Source: Salinisphaera sp. T31B1 (GTDB lineage: Bacteria > Pseudomonadota > Gammaproteobacteria > Nevskiales > Salinisphaeraceae). From it: a DNA stretch of 64,000 nucleotides. Shown here one piece after another: positions 37,012-46,095 of the stretch. A program made the translations under genes and the position numbers. The notes beneath the pieces are model-generated. The model searched no databases and had not been told where the DNA came from. It was given only the letters and a program-made list of their open reading frames with translations. Where the stretch lies: NCBI RefSeq assembly GCF_040361275.1, contig NZ_APNH01000006.1:116064-180063 (forward strand). The letters are read 5' to 3'. Numbering within the stretch: the stretch's first letter is position 1; every line of letters starts with the position of its first letter.

Positions 37012-37192
37012 AACGGGAACATATCTCGATGAAGCGACGCCCTTTCATCGAGCCCGTTAAACGAGCCGGCGTTTCGCTTGATAATAAAAGCACGGCCTGC
37101 TTGCGAACGTACGCTGCGCGAATGCCTCAACAGTATTGACTGGTGTGTCGGTGCGGCGGTGCGCACCGACACATCAGTCTAAACGAACTCGC

Positions 37193-38017
37193 TTACATCT
37201 GCTCTTTCTGAGCGCGGGCGCCTTCACGCGCCTTGCCTAGCGAGGGTTCCTGGCCTTCCGGCTCGGGTTCCTGCTTCATGGAGAATTCGCTACGGCCATC
37301 CAGCGACGGCCCTTGGCTCCAACGTCCTTCGGGCGCTTTTTTGTCCAGCAGCGTGTTGAGGTAATAGTAGGAATGGGCCTTGGCTTCGTGATCCTCCGGT
37401 GTGGAGTTCGGGATCGGTAGCTGCTCTTCCATACCGCCGAGTTCCTCGATGATCGCAAGCCACTGCTGCTGGTGATACGTGTCGCGGGCGATCAGGAACG
37501 ACAGGAAGTCCTTCATGCCCTTGTCGGCGGTCCAGTTGTAGAGCCGCGACGCCAGTACGCGTCCACCGGCCTCAGCGGCCACATTGCACATCATGTCCGC
37601 GCCGATATTGCCGGTGGCATAGACATGGCTCATGTCGAACGGCACGCCGTTGGCGTTGACCGGCATCGCCGACAGGCCGGAAGACAGCAGATGACGCGGG
37701 TTCATGCCGCCGAGGATCGCGTTGATCACCGGATCCTTCGCGGATTCTTCCTGATAGGACAGCGGTGCGCCTTCGAGATTGAGCGCTACGGCGTGGCCCA
37801 GCATCTCGATATGCGAAAGCTCTTCGGTGGCCGTGGACATCAGCAGGTCGCGGATGCGGTCGTCGCCGCGCGCGCCCATGGCCTGGAAGAAGTACTGCAT
37901 GGCCACGCGGATCTCGCCTTCGACACCGCCGATCGCCTGCTGGAGCAGCATGGCGAACTGCGGGTCGGGCGTGTCGACTTTGACCGGGTACTGGAGTTTG
38001 GAAGAATGACGAAACAT
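37193..38017 (-). CDS. Manganese catalase
   Basis: 274 residues of the non-haem dimanganese catalase family, which converts H2O2 to water and O2. Metal ligands: GEIRVAMQYFFQ (Glu), EELSHIEM (Glu and His), NVAAEAGGR (Glu) and RDTYHQQQW (His). A polar extended C-terminal tail rich in Glu and Gln is usual. It sits next to a DUF2383 protein as oxidative-stress cargo. Confidence 0.93.
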   Translation of the reverse strand: MFRHSSKLQYPVKVDTPDPQFAMLLQQAIGGVEGEIRVAMQYFFQAMGARGDDRIRDLLMSTATEELSHIEMLGHAVALNLEGAPLSYQEESAKDPVINAILGGMNPRHLLSSGLSAMPVNANGVPFDMSHVYATGNIGADMMCNVAAEAGGRVLASRLYNWTADKGMKDFLSFLIARDTYHQQQWLAIIEELGGMEEQLPIPNSTPEDHEAKAHSYYYLNTLLDKKAPEGRWSQGPSLDGRSEFSMKQEPEPEGQEPSLGKAREGARAQKEQM

Positions 38018-38082
38018 CGATTATTCCTAGTTCAGGGGTTGGGTGTTTGTGCTACCGAACGGGCTGGCAGAACGAACCTGTA

Positions 38083-38523
38083 TCAGGCGCGTTCTTTCAT
38101 CCATTCCTTGTGACGGGCTTCGTCGGCCACACCGGCACGTAGCTTCTCGGCGAGCTGACCGTCGACGTCGTTACGCTCAGCCGCGCTGCGATAAGCCGAT
38201 TCGGTTTCCACCTCGTTGGTCGCCATGGCGGTGAGAATCGCCGAATCCCCGATTAACGACGCGACCTTGACCTTGCCTTGGGTTAATAAGCTCTTGGGGC
38301 CACTGTCGGCAGGTACTTCGCCGCCCAAACCGGTGATATGGGGTGTGAGATCCGCGATATGACGTTCGTGATCCTTACGAAACTTCCGCAAGGCATCCTG
38401 CGCTTTCGTGTCTTCGAGTCGCTCAATCGCCGCGTCATAGGCGTCGATCGCGTCGTAGTCGAGTTTGACAAGGTTCTGGAGCAGATCCGTGAGATCGCTT
38501 TCATGTCCGACCGTGGTAACCAT
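38083..38523 (-). CDS. DUF2383 ferritin-like protein
   Basis: 146 residues forming a four-helix bundle with carboxylate and His residues: DYDAIDAYDAAIERL, FRKDHERHIADL, NEVETESAYRSA and VADEARHKEWM, typical of ferritin-like DUF2383. Likely role in metal or oxidative stress. It is upstream of the Mn-catalase on the same strand, 65 nt apart, so co-transcribed. Confidence 0.85.
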   Translation of the reverse strand: MVTTVGHESDLTDLLQNLVKLDYDAIDAYDAAIERLEDTKAQDALRKFRKDHERHIADLTPHITGLGGEVPADSGPKSLLTQGKVKVASLIGDSAILTAMATNEVETESAYRSAAERNDVDGQLAEKLRAGVADEARHKEWMKERA

Positions 38524-38674
38524 ATTTATACCGTTGTGGCGAAATAGTGCCGCTTAACATGCGCGCACTGCCTGGGTAACGAAATACGGATTCTTACGGT
38601 CAGTAGACCGCCCCACCAAGCGTCTTCTTTGTAGGTGGCGCCTGCCAGCGCACCCTGAGTCGAGGTCCGCTATT

Positions 38675-38696
38675 GGCCCAGGCTGTGTAAAAACGC
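38675..38696 (+). repeat. Left inverted repeat of the IS1182-family element
   Basis: GGCCCAGGCTGTGTAAAAAC and two more bases; pairs with the complement of 40329-40350. Confidence 0.85.
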
Positions 38697-38844
38697 GTGA
38701 GCTGGTGTTCTCTAACCATCAGTCGCCTATGTCGGACGCTCGGGCGACCGTGGGTTAGCGCAATCAGAGCGTAGCGACCGAAGCTCATCACGCTAGACGC
38801 GTGTCAGGCGGCCTCAAGATCGGTGTTCAAGAGCACGAGCGCGC

Positions 38845-40284
38845 TCACGTCGCTATCGCCCGCATCAACGGCCCGATCCCGACGATTCGCATGACGCGTT
38901 TCAGGTTGTAGGCCAACACGTGCAAGCTCATTTCCGTTCGTACATGCTTGAGCGTACGCATCAGAAAGTGCGTCGATCCCATCCAGAACTTGAGCGTGCC
39001 GAAGGGATGTTCAACGGTCTGCCGCCGTATCCGCATCAAGTTCGGGTCCCGATCCAGGCGTTGCTGCATGGTCTCGAGCACCGATTCGTGCTCCCATCGC
39101 TTGACGCGGCGTTGTGCTGACGACGTACATTCGGCCTTGAGCGCACAGCCTTTGCATGCCGAGCTCCAGTAGCAGTGCAGCCTCTGGCCTTTCTCGACCG
39201 TAGTAAAACGCCAGATCAGGGTTTGACCGGCCGGGCAGCGATAGGTATCGCTGTCGGGCTCGTAGACGAAGTCGCGTTTGCCAAACTGGCCACGGGCCTG
39301 GCTGTTGGAGGTCTGGGGCTTGGGCACATGAACCTGGATGCCGGATGTCTCGCAGGCCACGATCTGTTCGCCGTTGAAGTAACCGCGGTCAGCGACTGCG
39401 GCCAAGGTTTCGGTCTGCATGACCGAACGGGCGCGATCCGCCATCGGCTGCAGTTGCGTACGGTCGTGGCCGACGTTGGTGACCTCGTGATCAACGATCA
39501 GATGATGCTCGGCATCAACCGCCGATTGGACGTTGTAGCCCACCATCCCCGAGCCCTTGCCGCTCGTCGCCATGGAGCGCGCGTCCGGATCGGTCAATGA
39601 GATCTGTTGGTCTGGCGCTTCATCCACGGCCTTCGCCATCACCTGCATGCGTTGCATTTCCGATCGCAGCGTGTCGATCTTGTCCCGAATCTTCGTCGTC
39701 CGAGGCTCGGCGATATCGCTCTGACGCTGACGATCGGCACTCTCGAGTTCTGACAGGTAGCGGGCGACACTGGCTTCGATCTGTTCGATGCGCCGCTTGA
39801 CCTTGGCGCGGGTGAAGTTGCTGTCCCGGCTGTTCACGGCTTTGAACTTGCTGCCGTCGATGGCCACCAGCGCCTGCGAGAACAGGTCGAGACGGCGGCA
39901 GAGCATCACGAACTCACGGCATACGCGTTGAATTGCTGGACCATTGTTACGGCGGAAATCCGCGATCGTCTTGAAGTCCGGCGCCAGACGACCGGTCAAC
40001 CACATGAGCTCGATGTTGCGCTGAGCCTCGCGTTCCAGCCGCCGGCTGGATTGCACCCGATTCAGATACCCGTAGATATAGATCTTGAGCAACGTGGCCG
40101 GGTGGTAGCCCGGCCGGCCGGTAGCCTGAGCGACGACGCGCTCGAAGCCGAGATCACCAAGGTCGAGGTTGTCGACAAAGACATCGACCACTCGGACTGG
40201 ATTGTCCTCGGTGACGTAGTCGTCGAGGCTCGCCGGTAGTAGTGTGCTCTGGCAGCGATCCTCGCCTACAACGAAACGACTCAT
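38845..40284 (-). CDS. IS1182-family transposase
   Basis: 479 residues, DDE type. The N-terminal DUF772-like part (RPGYHPATLLKIYIYGYLN), AIDGSKFKAVNS, the central VADRGYFNGEQIVACE with catalytic Asp, a Cys cluster (CKGCALKAEC), and VEHPFGTLKFWMG with the catalytic Glu are all present. Length is typical. It appears intact and possibly active. Confidence 0.93.
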   Translation of the reverse strand: MSRFVVGEDRCQSTLLPASLDDYVTEDNPVRVVDVFVDNLDLGDLGFERVVAQATGRPGYHPATLLKIYIYGYLNRVQSSRRLEREAQRNIELMWLTGRLAPDFKTIADFRRNNGPAIQRVCREFVMLCRRLDLFSQALVAIDGSKFKAVNSRDSNFTRAKVKRRIEQIEASVARYLSELESADRQRQSDIAEPRTTKIRDKIDTLRSEMQRMQVMAKAVDEAPDQQISLTDPDARSMATSGKGSGMVGYNVQSAVDAEHHLIVDHEVTNVGHDRTQLQPMADRARSVMQTETLAAVADRGYFNGEQIVACETSGIQVHVPKPQTSNSQARGQFGKRDFVYEPDSDTYRCPAGQTLIWRFTTVEKGQRLHCYWSSACKGCALKAECTSSAQRRVKRWEHESVLETMQQRLDRDPNLMRIRRQTVEHPFGTLKFWMGSTHFLMRTLKHVRTEMSLHVLAYNLKRVMRIVGIGPLMRAIAT

Positions 40285-40328
40285 CCGGCACTCCGCTAAC
40301 AGCTTATAAGGAGTTTAGCCGCGCAGCG

Positions 40329-40350
40329 GAGTTTTCACACAGCCTGGGCC
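40329..40350 (-). repeat. Right inverted repeat of the IS1182-family element
   Basis: On the minus strand GGCCCAGGCTGTGTGAAAAC and two more bases. Confidence 0.85.
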
Positions 40351-40371
40351 GGTAGAAGACACTCGGCAACC

Positions 40372-40791
40372 CTAGGTTGGAGCGATGACGAGCCGCGGCC
40401 AACGCTCAAACTCGCCGACATCGGGCGCACAATCGAGCGTTACGACATACACGCGTCGTTCACGATCGAGCGTCGCCACGCACCCCTGCAAGAACTGCCC
40501 ACGCGTGACCATGAACCAGTGCTCTCGGCCGGTGACATCCCGCTCGGCGAATTCATAGACCGGTAGCCGCACGGGTTTCGGGCCGAACTGATCCCAGACA
40601 CCGCCTTGCAGATGCGTCAGATGCGCCCAGCCGCCTTTTGGGAGCTTTCCCGGTTCATCCGGGCGACGCCCCCAAGGCATGAGCACGATCTGGGCTCCGC
40701 GTCGCGCCGAGACGGGCAGACACGCACTGCGATGCTGGAACCGGCTCAGGCGCTCGGCCTGGCCGTGCAGATAGCGCACCGCCCAGCTCAT
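40372..40791 (-). CDS. Unknown protein coupled to the Y-family polymerase
   Basis: 139 residues, basic and Trp-rich (KGGWAHLTHLQGGVWDQFGP, EHWFMVTRGQFLQG). The start overlaps the polymerase stop by one base (TGATG), so the two are translationally linked. No family recognised. A role with the polymerase in damage-induced synthesis is inferred from linkage only. Confidence 0.65.
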   Translation of the reverse strand: MSWAVRYLHGQAERLSRFQHRSACLPVSARRGAQIVLMPWGRRPDEPGKLPKGGWAHLTHLQGGVWDQFGPKPVRLPVYEFAERDVTGREHWFMVTRGQFLQGCVATLDRERRVYVVTLDCAPDVGEFERWPRLVIAPT

Positions 40792-42017
40792 CAGTAGTCG
40801 ATCGATTCACGATGGCCACTGGGTCGCCAGCCCGGCGAGATGACGTTCGGCATATCGGTGCGGCGAACCAGCGGCGCCCGGTGCACGGCAAACGCGCCGA
40901 ACTTCTCGTTAATGGCGTCCACTGTCGCGTTCAGACCGTCTGCGGCCGTGCTGTCCGTGGCGAACAGGTCACCTTGCTGCGCCGCCGGTCGTGGATCGAG
41001 GGCATTGATCTGCACCTGGAAGCCGCCTTGGCCACCCCAGCGCGTGTCGATAAAGCTCTTGGCCAGCGCGTAGATCGCGGCGCCATCGTCCGTCGCGGCC
41101 ACCGTGCGGTACTTTGCGCCAATGCCACCGAGATCCGTGCGCAGACTGATCGCGAAGGTCTGGGCCTCGAGGTCGTTCTTGCGCAGTCGACGCCCGACCT
41201 TTTCGGCCATATGCATGTAGTACATCAGCAACAGCTCGCGATCGCGCGTGTCGGGCGCTATCACCTTGCCGTGACCGAGTGATTTCGCCGGCGCAGTTTC
41301 TTGCTGCACCGGCTCGGGATCGCGGCCCTGTGCCATCAGCCAGAGTCTGCGACCGGGATTGCCGAAGCGCTGGGCGACCGCGCTGATCGGGATGCGTTTC
41401 ATGTCGCCACAACGCTCGACGCCGCGGGCTTTGAGAAATGCCCCGATGCCGTCACTGATACCGCACAGCTCGGTGATCGGCTCGTTGGCTAGCGTCGCCT
41501 CGGCATCCCAGGGTGGCACCACTGTCAGGCCGACTTTCTCGCGCTTGGCAGCCCACTTGGCTGTCGTCTTGTCGCCGCTGATGCCCACGGCACAGCGCAG
41601 CCCGGAGGCATCGAACACGGTCTGCTTGATCAGACGGCCGATCTGTTCGGGCGTGGTGTTGTAGTACGACTGGCAATGCGTCAGATCGAGGAAGGCCTCA
41701 TCGACCGAGAAGATTTCTATATCGGGGGTGATGTCTTCGAGCGCAGCCATGATCGCGCTGGAGACTTCGGTGTAGCGGGCGGGTCGTGACGCGACCTGGA
41801 TGAAGCCAGGGCAGAGCTGCTTGGCTTCCTTCACACGCATACCGGTTTTGACTCCGAAGGCCCTGGCCTCGTAGGACGACGTGATGATGCACGTGCCGCG
41901 CTCGCCGTTGGTCACGCCGATTGGACGGCCGCGCCATTCGGGGCGGTCCATCTGTTCTACGCTTGCGAAGAATGCCGCCATGTCGATTAAGGCGATGATG
42001 CGGGGCCAGCGTGTCAT
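40791..42017 (-). CDS. Y-family error-prone DNA polymerase
   Basis: 408 residues. Palm motifs ALIDMAAFFASVEQ (catalytic Asp; the second Asp of the common DMD is Ala) and FSVDEAFLDL (Asp-Glu) are present, followed by helix-hairpin-helix and little-finger regions. It most resembles DinB/UmuC proteins on mobile elements. No UmuD-like gene is adjacent. A LexA-like box lies 17 nt upstream of the start, so SOS induction is likely. Confidence 0.9.
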   Translation of the reverse strand: MTRWPRIIALIDMAAFFASVEQMDRPEWRGRPIGVTNGERGTCIITSSYEARAFGVKTGMRVKEAKQLCPGFIQVASRPARYTEVSSAIMAALEDITPDIEIFSVDEAFLDLTHCQSYYNTTPEQIGRLIKQTVFDASGLRCAVGISGDKTTAKWAAKREKVGLTVVPPWDAEATLANEPITELCGISDGIGAFLKARGVERCGDMKRIPISAVAQRFGNPGRRLWLMAQGRDPEPVQQETAPAKSLGHGKVIAPDTRDRELLLMYYMHMAEKVGRRLRKNDLEAQTFAISLRTDLGGIGAKYRTVAATDDGAAIYALAKSFIDTRWGGQGGFQVQINALDPRPAAQQGDLFATDSTAADGLNATVDAINEKFGAFAVHRAPLVRRTDMPNVISPGWRPSGHRESIDY

Positions 42018-42033
42018 AAAGGGGTGCCGATAG

Positions 42034-42049
42034 GTGTATATTTATACAA
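42034..42049 (-). promoter_or_regulatory. LexA-like SOS box
   Basis: GTGTATATTTATACAA is close to the CTGT-N8-ACAG consensus with a TA-rich centre. It lies directly upstream of the Y-family polymerase start at 42017. Confidence 0.65.
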
Positions 42050-42142
42050 TAATCATGACGAGTAATGAGCCCGTCAACGATCGTCGCCCGAGTGCCCGTG
42101 CCTCGGTCATCAGACCCGTCTACGGATCGCGAAAACGCGCAT

Positions 42143-42167
42143 AAAAAACCCGGCGCATGGGCCGGGT
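42143..42167 (-). terminator. Terminator of the 47.4-42.2 kb minus-strand group
   Basis: Minus strand: ACCCGGC/GCCGGGT stem followed by T6, 30 nt after the cupin-like gene. Confidence 0.8.
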
Positions 42168-42195
42168 CTGCTGCTTTAAACAGGGTGGGTGGGGC

Positions 42196-42822
42196 TTATT
42201 CGCAGCCGCGAGCTAGTCCATCGGCATCGGCATCCGTGAAAACGCGCCAGTGGCGCCAGCCGCGCTCACACCAGAAGCCCCATTCGCGTGATTTCTCCGC
42301 GGTCAGGAACAGCGTCGTGACCGGACGGCCCTCATCGAGTTCGACGCGGTGCGGGTAGGCCGCTTCGCGGCGCACGACAATATCGCCAGCCGTTCGCCGG
42401 CGGCGCACAGTGGGGCCGGCGGGGTAGTCCAGATCAGCCGGGACATGCTCCCAATAACTGCCATCGAGCAGAACGGTGACCCAGCTCCAGGGATGGTCGT
42501 GCAGCGCGCGATCGTCATCGCTACGCAGAAAGCGATGCACGTAGGCGTTCTCGAGCGCACAATCCTGTGACTGCCAGAGGCGCTTGAGCCACGGTTCGCA
42601 GAAGGCGTCGAGCAGGCGAAACTTGCGCTGGGCGAACCAGCGCAGCATGTACGGGTTGTCCCGGTCGGGAACGTATTCATCCGGCGCGCGGTGGTCGATG
42701 TGCGATGACCGAGCCCAGGCCAAAATCTGCGACAGGGCGCTCGCCTCCAGCGTGCTGTCCTGTTCCAACAACGTGTCTAGCAATCCCTTGCGTCCTACTT
42801 GCGTGTAATCCTGATCTGCCAA
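42196..42822 (-). CDS. Cupin-like protein of unknown function
   Basis: 208 residues. The core ALHDHPWSWVTVLLDGSYWEHVP and later AYPHRVEL look like the two cupin motifs with His ligands for a metal. Proteins of this kind occur in phages and plasmids. Substrate unknown. The start overlaps the end of the next upstream gene by 28 nt. Confidence 0.6.
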   Translation of the reverse strand: MADQDYTQVGRKGLLDTLLEQDSTLEASALSQILAWARSSHIDHRAPDEYVPDRDNPYMLRWFAQRKFRLLDAFCEPWLKRLWQSQDCALENAYVHRFLRSDDDRALHDHPWSWVTVLLDGSYWEHVPADLDYPAGPTVRRRRTAGDIVVRREAAYPHRVELDEGRPVTTLFLTAEKSREWGFWCERGWRHWRVFTDADADGLARGCE

Positions 42823-43064
42823 TCGCCGATGGGCTCGCCGCCGGCCGATGCGCCGTTGAGGTCGATCGTCGCGCTATCGGCATTGCTGCGCCGGGCGAGA
42901 TCGATCAGCAGATGCGCGGCCATCGTCGTGTGTGCGCCCGTCGCACCGTACTCGTCGTCGCACATCTGAGAAAGCTGGCGAACCAGTTTGCCGAGCGCGG
43001 CATCATCCCAAGCGAGGTAGTTATCGGCAGCTTTTTCGGCTTCTGTGAGGATCAACTCAGCCAT
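42795..43064 (-). CDS. Unknown small acidic protein
   Basis: 89 residues, helical N-terminus (LTEAEKAADNYLAWDDAALGKLVRQL). Its start overlaps the 43057 gene end by 8 nt and its end overlaps the cupin-like gene, so the three are translationally coupled. No family recognised. Confidence 0.65.
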   Translation of the reverse strand: MAELILTEAEKAADNYLAWDDAALGKLVRQLSQMCDDEYGATGAHTTMAAHLLIDLARRSNADSATIDLNGASAGGEPIGDWQIRITRK

Positions 43065-43875
43065 TGTTCGCTCCCGACGCGACGCGGCGCGCGACCACCA
43101 TGCGGATTGTCTGGATGATGTCGCTCGCGGTCATCCACGGCGCGTTCAGGCCCAACTGGCGCAGGAACAGTGTTGCAATCCGGTAGGCGTCCTCTGGCGT
43201 CATGGGCACGGCACGCACCGGATGATCTTTCGCCCAGGTGCGCACGAACAGCTTATTGCCCTGATCCTCGATCGAGAATCCCTTGTCGTTGTTCGCACCG
43301 TGATTCTTGTATTCGCAGCTCGGGATCAGGCCGAGCAACACGCCGGCAACGACTGGCAACTCGTCACGCGTTAGCTGAACGCGCAGCTTGCTCTTCCAGT
43401 CGTACTGACGTGGGGCATTAGAGGTGGCGGAGTCCAATGCCACCGTGAAATCGTCGCCGCGCGTCGTGGTCGGCTCGAAGCACAGGGCAGCCTTGCCGCC
43501 ATAGACGTGCATGGTGTATTCGAATTCGCGTGGCGCGCCGTCGCCGTTCTGCGCCGGCTGCGTGGCCGTCTGTTGTTGTTCCGGGGCGCGCGTGCCTCCG
43601 AAGTCCGGCCCCTCCTGCGGCGCGGGTCGCGGCGCGCTCTGCTGCTGCGGCGCATTCACCACGGGCGCTGCCGTCGCGCCCACCTCCTTGATCGCCTTTT
43701 CCACGAACGCGCGCGCGTTGCGGTCACTGTGCATGGTGGTGACGGCGGAGATGAGCTGGTTGCGGGGTTTGGCTTCTCGCAGGCTCTTGAACTGTTGTGC
43801 CGACAAGCGCGGCAGTTGGGCCTGCTCAAGCAGAGCATTGAACTCGCCAAGGTTTTGTGGGGCAGCTGTGGTCAT
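43057..43875 (-). CDS. Unknown protein, possible ssDNA-binding type fold
   Basis: 272 residues. N-terminal helical part (1-65), a Pro/Gln/Ala-rich linker (about 70-112), then a beta-rich core with HVYGGKAALCFE, RQYDWKSKLRVQLTRDEL, YKNHGANNDKGFSIEDQGN and LFVRTW. The strand pattern with Lys and Trp recalls Whirly-like ssDNA-binding folds, but this is a guess from pattern only. The C-terminal helix is amphipathic. Head of a coupled three-gene group. Confidence 0.6.
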   Translation of the reverse strand: MTTAAPQNLGEFNALLEQAQLPRLSAQQFKSLREAKPRNQLISAVTTMHSDRNARAFVEKAIKEVGATAAPVVNAPQQQSAPRPAPQEGPDFGGTRAPEQQQTATQPAQNGDGAPREFEYTMHVYGGKAALCFEPTTTRGDDFTVALDSATSNAPRQYDWKSKLRVQLTRDELPVVAGVLLGLIPSCEYKNHGANNDKGFSIEDQGNKLFVRTWAKDHPVRAVPMTPEDAYRIATLFLRQLGLNAPWMTASDIIQTIRMVVARRVASGANNG

Positions 43876-43958
43876 TTTCTTGTCCGTCCTGATCGGTGTT
43901 GCGTTATAGGTTCAATTCTCCGGGTTTCGGGGAATCCGCAACCCCTTCGAGCCTCGGC

Positions 43959-44294
43959 TCAATGCCACAAATAGAGCCAGAAGCGTTGCCAATCCAGTCG
44001 TGTGATATACGGCGTACTTATGCCGTTTTCGGCTGCGATCAGGCGGAAGATGCTGATGGTTGCCAGACCCGTCACTGCGACGAGTGCCGTAAATGCGGCT
44101 AACGCATAGGCCAAGCCCGCCATCCCGGCGTAGCCGTAGCCCGTAGCCGAGGTGGCGAACAACGCGAGGAACAGACCGCCATGCTTGATTCGCTGGCTGT
44201 CGAGATAGAGGCCAAGCCCCCAAACGAAAGCGCCAAGCACAATGGCGGATCGGATCAGCACGGGGAATAGATGGTCAGGCATAAAGACAGGCAT
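43959..44294 (-). CDS. Unknown integral membrane protein
   Basis: 111 residues (107 from an ATG at 44282) with three likely membrane segments (VLIRSAIVLGAFVWGLGLYL, GLFLALFATSATGYGYAGMAG, ALAAFTALVAVTGLATISIF). No family recognised. Confidence 0.6.
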   Translation of the reverse strand: MPVFMPDHLFPVLIRSAIVLGAFVWGLGLYLDSQRIKHGGLFLALFATSATGYGYAGMAGLAYALAAFTALVAVTGLATISIFRLIAAENGISTPYITRLDWQRFWLYLWH

Positions 44295-44302
44295 AAAGAA
44301 AG

Positions 44303-44337
44303 GAAAAGCCCGGGCCGACGGTCGACGCGGCCCAGGC
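44303..44337 (-). terminator. Probable terminator of the 44351 gene
   Basis: Minus strand: GCCTGGGCCG pairs with CGGCCCGGGC (one mismatch), followed by TTTTCCTTTCTTT. Confidence 0.6.
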
Positions 44338-44350
44338 CTAATGCTCAGAA

Positions 44351-44875
44351 CTACACAGCGCGCAGCGCGTCGAACACCGAGTCATGCAGGAGGTTCGTGT
44401 CGTAGTCGAGCACACGGCGATACTTCAGCCATAAGTCTGTTTGGGTTGAGCCGCGAATCGTGCCGAGTATGACCTTCACGTCGCCATACATAAGAGCGAT
44501 TGTGCCCAGCCAGGTACGACTGAAAAGCGATGCCTTGTACTTGATCAAATCCATCCGAACGCATCGATACTCATTATCTGCATCGAGCATGGCTTGGTAG
44601 TCGCTCTCCGGGCCTGTGGGCATACCCGCACAGCGCCATAGCGCGCCCATTTCCTCGCTGCTGACTTTCTGTAGCACCCAAGGCTGTCGACCGTCTTGCA
44701 TCCGTCGCTGGCCCATTATTGGGATGACCGACCCGTAAGCGTCGTCGAGACCTGCGATTGCCAGCTCAGCATCGTTCAGATCCTTCTTGCTGAACTGCGC
44801 GATTCGTCGGGTAAATTGTTCCACGGCTCTCATTTGGGCGGGGCTGTAGTCTTCCAAGTGGTCTTCCTCTGGCAT
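44351..44875 (-). CDS. Unknown protein
   Basis: 174 residues, soluble, mixed composition; contains LWRCAGMPTGPESDYQAMLD and LGTIALMYGDVKVILGTIRG. No family recognised. About 280 bases upstream (44876-45154) hold no supported gene. Confidence 0.55.
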   Translation of the reverse strand: MPEEDHLEDYSPAQMRAVEQFTRRIAQFSKKDLNDAELAIAGLDDAYGSVIPIMGQRRMQDGRQPWVLQKVSSEEMGALWRCAGMPTGPESDYQAMLDADNEYRCVRMDLIKYKASLFSRTWLGTIALMYGDVKVILGTIRGSTQTDLWLKYRRVLDYDTNLLHDSVFDALRAV

Positions 44876-45154
44876 GTTGGTATGAGCGCCTTTGAGTCGG
44901 CGCTAGGGGTTAAACGGCAGGTCATCCGCCACGCTTGAGAAAGCGGTACGGTGTTTCGAAAGCCATTGTCCACATGCCTAAAAATCCGCAAGTGCCCAAT
45001 TAGCGGACTTTTTATCGACCATCTCGACCTACCAGCGCGCGCTCGGCCAGTAGCGTGCGGATGGGGCGCTAGATACGGCGTCTGTTCACCGTCGACTATG
45101 GCCCTGACGCTGTGCCGAGTGCCGGTAACGCCCTTATGCAGAAAGGCTGAAGCG

Positions 45155-46021
45155 TCACAGGCCCGTGCTCGCGTAATGTGTTTCCACGCGTTCGAGCACT
45201 GCTTCGCGGAAGGAGTTGTAATAGCGCCGCTCAACATTTGAACGCGCATCTCGAACCGCGTCCTGGAGAGGCCATAGCGTTTCGAATGTGAATTCTCGCG
45301 CGAGCACTTTCTTCTCGGAACGCCGCTTCCTATAGGTCCGTGACCAAACGCCCAGAGTGATCAGCAACGCCAGCGCGATAAGTAATCCACCAGCCAACGC
45401 ATCGCTGAGATCGAAGACGTTTTCTAATGGCACAATCACCAGCAAGAGACACACAAATGCCGCGATCGGGGTGACGGGATAGGTCAGCCAAGAGGTCAGC
45501 TCGGTGTTTTTCTTCTCCATCTCAGCATTCTCGTATGCATTCAGCGCCTTTTGCTGGTCGCGCGAGGCCGCGTCGCATTCGGATACACACCCTAGAAACC
45601 CTTCGTTGGCACTCAAGGACAGTGCTTTCGTCGCATGGTTGTATTGCCCGATCCTTGATCCACCGTGATGAATTTCCGTAACGAGATGGCCGGTTCGGGC
45701 CTCATTGTCGAACTCCGTAAACCACTCGAACTCTTCTTGATCAACCAAGAATCCCTCGGTCACCTGTCGCCGCGTTGTTACTTCGCCGAAGTAGCTTGTG
45801 CGCGTCGGCGCGATACTGCCGTGTACCTGCCCGACCGCATTGGTCATGACGTATCCGCCGCCCCCAACTGTCTGAGATTCGGCCGGGGTGGTATGGACAA
45901 TTTCTCTTTTGTCCACTGAGGCAATTCGGCCGGTATGAAATTTCAGCTCGTGGCTATGGCCATTGGCTTCAACAGTAACGTTCGCTGGATTTGAAAATTC
46001 CTTCGACAAAACAACCCCCAA
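45155..46021 (-). CDS. Unknown membrane protein with a soluble N-terminal domain
   Basis: 288 residues. The N-terminal part (1-165) is beta-rich and contains a Gly-rich turn (TVGGGGYVM). Two adjacent membrane segments follow (about 180-202 and 208-228), then a basic stretch (RTYRKRRSEKK) and a helical tail. No family recognised. Confidence 0.6.
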   Translation of the reverse strand: MGVVLSKEFSNPANVTVEANGHSHELKFHTGRIASVDKREIVHTTPAESQTVGGGGYVMTNAVGQVHGSIAPTRTSYFGEVTTRRQVTEGFLVDQEEFEWFTEFDNEARTGHLVTEIHHGGSRIGQYNHATKALSLSANEGFLGCVSECDAASRDQQKALNAYENAEMEKKNTELTSWLTYPVTPIAAFVCLLLVIVPLENVFDLSDALAGGLLIALALLITLGVWSRTYRKRRSEKKVLAREFTFETLWPLQDAVRDARSNVERRYYNSFREAVLERVETHYASTGL

Positions 46022-46095
46022 ATTTTGTTATTAGTCCTTGCTTACCTGCACCCCAGGGGAGTGCCGGTAGAGTTTTCTGAGATGGAATATGGACG

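Larger units (their letters stand above)
38675..40350 (-). mobile_element. IS1182-family insertion sequence, complete
   Basis: 1676 bp bounded by imperfect 22-bp inverted repeats starting GGCCCAGGCTGTGT at both ends, with two mismatches over 22 positions. It carries a single full-length transposase. No clear target duplication in the flanks, which is not unusual for the family. Confidence 0.88.

Noticed and set aside
38524..40371. Target-site duplication for the IS1182-family element
   Set aside because: Flanks CCGCTATT and GGTAGAAG do not match; none reported.
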